60,000 nucleotides of DNA, from NCBI GenBank assembly GCA_950295325.1, contig OX485804.1, positions 22,508,001-22,568,000 of the forward strand, in the 5' to 3' direction. The notes below the pieces were generated by a model. That model did no database searches. It was given only the letters and a program-made list of their open reading frames with translations, and had not been told where the DNA came from. This stretch comes from Polytrichum commune. Its lineage: Eukaryota; Streptophyta; Polytrichopsida; Polytrichales; Polytrichaceae. Positions within the stretch are counted from its first letter, which is position 1; each line of letters starts with the position of its first letter. Made by a program: the position numbers and the translations under genes. This document shows positions 56,605 to 60,000 of the stretch, piece by piece.

Positions 56605-57092
56605 GCAACTAGAGAAGGTGGTATGGTGCACTTGATGCTAAATTTAAAGACCGTGTAAAATTCAAGTACATGGGATAGCACATTAAGTCCATTGTATGAA
56701 AAATGGATGGATGAAAATAATGGAGGACGATGAAATAACAAAATTGAGTGGTCGGCTAGATGAGGTTTAAAGGCATTGGAACAACTATAGACACCTCCAA
56801 TATATAGCCCACATTATTCATCATCGTCAAGCCACACAATTGTTCTAGTAATCTTTTGGTGGCAAGCAAAGAAGGTGGTATGGTACGCTTGCTACTAAAT
56901 CATGAAGACCATTCAAATTTCATAAACATTGATAGCATATCGAGCCGATCATGAGTAGAGAATGGATGAAAACATTGGAGGTGGATGAATAATAGAATAC
57001 TAGTGATTCACTAGATGAAAACTTAGGAAGCACTTGTTACACTATGCATACGTTTTATATAGTAGTGTGGCCCACATTATTCATCTTTGATT
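56605..57092 (+). repeat. tandem duplication, unit about 260 bp
   Basis: GAAGGTGGTATGGT occurs at 56613 and 56871, and CCCACATTATTCATC at 56808 and 57071. Between these, TAGCACATTAAG / TAGCATATCGAG, AATGGATG-ATGAAAA and the TAGATGA words are in the same order. Diverged. Confidence 0.7.
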
Positions 57093-58404
57093 TTGGGATT
57101 CTCCATTATTGGGGAGCACTTGTGCTGTGTACTCTGAACATTTCAATATATAACTATAAATTGACAAATTTTTCAATTACAATTTTTTTTCTTTTGGAAA
57201 GAGATCGTCATGTAGTTGCTTAGAAATGTTATCTCTATGAGTCGGAGGATGCATGCTTAGTTTCGAGCATTCTTACACCTAGAAATGTGCATAAAAACAT
57301 GAGAATGAAGTATGATAATTTGTATGCCGTCAAAGAAACCTCGCCCTTTCCTGTGGAATTGCTGAAGCTGCACTATTTACCGTCATTTGTGTTGTAAAGA
57401 TGGAGCACCGTATTCTAAATAGTTTGCCCTCACATTTTTTGAGTAACTTACTTAAGTAGGATAATGTAATTAGCTTCACGAGAGTTTGGTCAATAGAAGG
57501 GGGAGAGAGAGAGAAGAAGAAGAAGAATTATCATATACGAGCATACCTCTCGTTCATCCAAGATAAAAACTTGACCCCATGCATGTTTGTTGTGGATTTG
57601 TTTGAAATGACCATGGGTAGACTAGTACATGGTCTTTAAGGCAAATTCTAGTGTCAAATCAACCTTTAAAAGTAACATTCGGGTTGCATACTACTTCAAG
57701 GCTTTTGTTTATTTGTTTTTAGATTTATGTTGGATGATTGAGAGGCACACACTACATGATAAGTCCCTCTTTCCATCAAATGGATGGGGCACGTGAGAAA
57801 ATTGAAATTTGGACCTTTGCAACAACAATAACATTTTCACAAACGGATGACAATAAATGGTCAAGTACACTGGTGATGGTTGTGGTTTATTTTCTTTGGG
57901 TCTATTTCCATGGAAGAGGCATAATAAATGCTAACTGTGACCATGACCATGACCACCCTATACCCCATCAATCCCACTCCTCCACGTGGTCAACCACCCT
58001 TGGGATGTGGTTGTCCACGTAGCATCTCCAGAGATGTTCACAGTCAAGGTATGAAGGCTATCACTACAATTTGAGGCCAACAAGGACAATAAGCTGATCA
58101 CTTTCATATCTTCATAAGTCTAAGGCTTGATCCAATCATAGATTACAATTCAAAAGACTCACCCCAACCACAAGGATTCACAAAATACAAGTGTGAATGA
58201 AAAAAACATGGTCATGGTTGATTGTGGTGAATAACTACAATTGCCTCAATTGTAAATGGAAACGGCCCTCGACTATCATGCTTGGTACAAGATGGATGAG
58301 GAGGATGAAAGGGCATAAGAGCTCATTGCTGATGAACCTATATGATAGAGTTGAAACCACTAGAGGTTGAGGAGGCCTCAAACTCCAAGACCATTCCAAT
58401 TCAC
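57093..58404. other. intergenic, nothing recognised
   Basis: A GA-rich run near 57500-57526. The 94-codon frame at 57738-58022 contains a short His/Asp repeat and no known domain. Confidence 0.4.
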
Positions 58405-58745
58405 CCTGTAGTAGAGCTTGAGGGCCTATGGACCAAGGAGATTTGAATGAACCAAAAACCTACATGAACTCCTACATGACATGTAATACATAATGTTTCA
58501 TGGTTTATCAGATGTTGCATCCAACCCGTCTCAAAGAGGTGGGTCTAACACAAAATCAGAAGACCAAAATGCTTCGAAATCTCATAACCACTCGACTTAG
58601 TATAACGTAATGAGAAGCCCGTTACGCATTTTACACTACCCTTGAAAGCCCATGACCACACAAAAGTAATTTTGTCGTGACCATACAGGTTTCGGGTGGG
58701 CTTTCTAGGGCCTTCACAATTCATGGTCACGGCCCTCGGCCAGTA
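58405..58745 (-). mobile_element. diverged family D element, copy D5
   Basis: Colinear D words: GTAGAGCTTGAGGGCC, CTCCTACATGACATGTAATA, TGTTTCATGGTTTATCAG, GTCTCAAAGAGGTGGGTCTA, ACACAAAATCAGAAGACCAA, CCCATGACCACAC, CAATTCATGGTCACGGCCCT. Clearly older than D1-D3. The strand is tentative, because landmark order resembles the D1 (forward) order. Confidence 0.5.
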
Positions 58746-59064
58746 ACTTGGCGTGTCTTGCTTTTCACTCGATGCATGAAAAGGAGGACTTCTGGGCACT
58801 ATTGACAGATTAAATCATCCAATAGACGAATCTTATAATGGATGAGGAAAAGGGAATGTAGGGTCCTTTCTGACAGAAGTATGCGACATTGATGCATGTG
58901 CGTTATGGAATCAGGGCCAGTTCTGACAGAAGGGTCTGGTCAAATGGTTGGATGGATGGATGGATGGATGAAATTCTATTGAAATGAAGAATGATGGGGT
59001 ACGTTTGGAAATAGGTGGATGAAAAAGGGAGAGACGTGGGGGTGTTCAAACTTGTCTCATTGGA
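58746..59064. other. intergenic with (GGAT)n
   Basis: A GGAT/GATG tetranucleotide run at about 58949-58970. A short direct repeat TTCTGACAGAAG flanks at about 58868 and 58920. Confidence 0.4.
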
Positions 59065-59700
59065 TGTAAGTTATTCTATGGTCACTCTTCTTGATTGGAT
59101 ACCAAATTTGTTTATGAGTTAAAAGAGGTAAAAGCAAAATGACACATGTTACGTCAAGAGTGGACTATGTGCCCATAATATAGACACCGTTCTATGTACA
59201 ATAGATAATGCTACCGGGAAGGCCCATGTGATCACTCAACATAAAGAGAAATTTCCACTTTGATCTCATGTGACTTTTGCATCTCAATCCCGATTTCAAG
59301 AACCTAAAATGACAATCTTTGTGATGCGCGACCGGTACCCGGATGAAATAATACTTGAACCGATCCAATAAGTATATATTGGCCACAATAGGGCGACATG
59401 CCTAAATCGGGCCCTCGGGGACACTTCTCTTGTTGGATGGTATAAGCTATGTGGGCCTTATGTGGACACTTATATGTTAGTGGTATATGGAAAGGTTTGT
59501 AGTAAAGGCATGCAACCAAAATGACATGTGTTACAACAAGTTAGAGTATGTGCTCAATATATATACACAAACACACACCATTATGTGTACAGTGGATAAC
59601 ACTATCGAGAAAGCCCATGTGAGCTTCCACTTTAACCTCATGTCACTTTTGCATTTCAATTCCAATTATGAAACTTGGAACGACAATCTTCGTGATTCAA
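59065..59700 (+). mobile_element. two family B elements in tandem (B3, B4), offset about 375 bp
   Basis: AAAATGACACATGTTAC (59136) and AAAATGACATGTGTTAC (59518); GACTATGTGCCC and GAGTATGTGCTC; CCATGTGATCACTCA and CCATGTGAGCTTCC; TCATGTGACTTTTGCAT-TCAAT twice; GACAATCTTTGTGAT (59311) and GACAATCTTCGTGAT (59682). Same orientation and order. Non-coding. Confidence 0.65.
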
Positions 59701-60000
59701 GGCCGCTTCCCACTATGGCTGAAGGTCGAGAGGCCGTCGATTTTCATCAATCATATTGCAAGAAACCAAGAACTCGGCCTCTCGACCCTTCACACTAGAG
59801 GCCAAAGTCCAAAGGCCATCGCTCTCAAATTTCCCCACCTGACAATACTTTTTGACCAAGGCAACAGACTCTCGAAGGAAGTTTGGGTCAGATAAGAATG
59901 GACACCCAAACTATGGTCGAGGTTGCCGATTTTATTTTTAAAAATAACAAGATCTTGGCCATTAGATTGGAGGGGTTGTTTGAGACTTTGGACTTTGGAC
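59701..60000. other. window end, with a 16/17-nt hairpin
   Basis: GAAGGTCGAGAGGCCG (59721-59736) pairs with CGGCCTCTCGACCCTTC (59775-59791), with one bulged base. No gene recognised before the window edge. Confidence 0.5.

Overview
The window is nuclear DNA of a land plant. It is AT-rich, carries GT-AG introns, and has one intact plant-type multi-exon gene in 60 kb of transposon-derived sequence. The gene density, the long homopolymer C/G tracts and the SWIM-type and RNase H remnants suggest a large repeat-rich genome, perhaps a bryophyte, lycophyte or fern. I cannot place the species from sequence alone.

The one clear gene (16266-20691, + strand, 8 exons, 544 residues) encodes a cellulose-synthase-like A glucomannan 4-beta-mannosyltransferase (CslA, GT2 family). 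All splice phases close, and the D / DxD / ED / QxxRW catalytic motifs are present. It sits behind a GC-rich leader with simple repeats, and about 0.9 kb upstream lies a copy of a dispersed repeat (family E).

The rest is mobile-element material, named here by letter. Region 1-2.5 kb: a frameshifted SWIM zinc-finger remnant, then a complete 1.1-kb terminal-inverted-repeat element with a 7-bp target duplication that carries an AT-hook reading frame. Region 3-6 kb: an LTR-like fragment and first copies of families A and C. Region 7-15 kb: a 0.2-kb tandem duplication, family E copies and a tRNA-like segment. Region 22.8-24.8 kb: a decayed retroelement C-terminal region with RNase H on the minus strand. 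Region 25-43 kb: alternating short elements of families A, C, D and E, a 158-bp tandem satellite and several hairpins. Region 44-45.9 kb: an LTR-retrotransposon-like unit without pol, holding a 49/98-bp minisatellite with higher-order structure. Region 46-60 kb: more A/B, D, E and H copies and a foldback element F present twice, once nested inside an E copy.

No protein-coding cooperation between genes can be inferred, because only CslA is intact. The notable biology is the CslA locus, including a duplicated 3' splice region in its last intron, and a dense community of short non-autonomous elements with inverted or palindromic ends. No rRNA, CRISPR, viral or bacterial-type operon features were seen.
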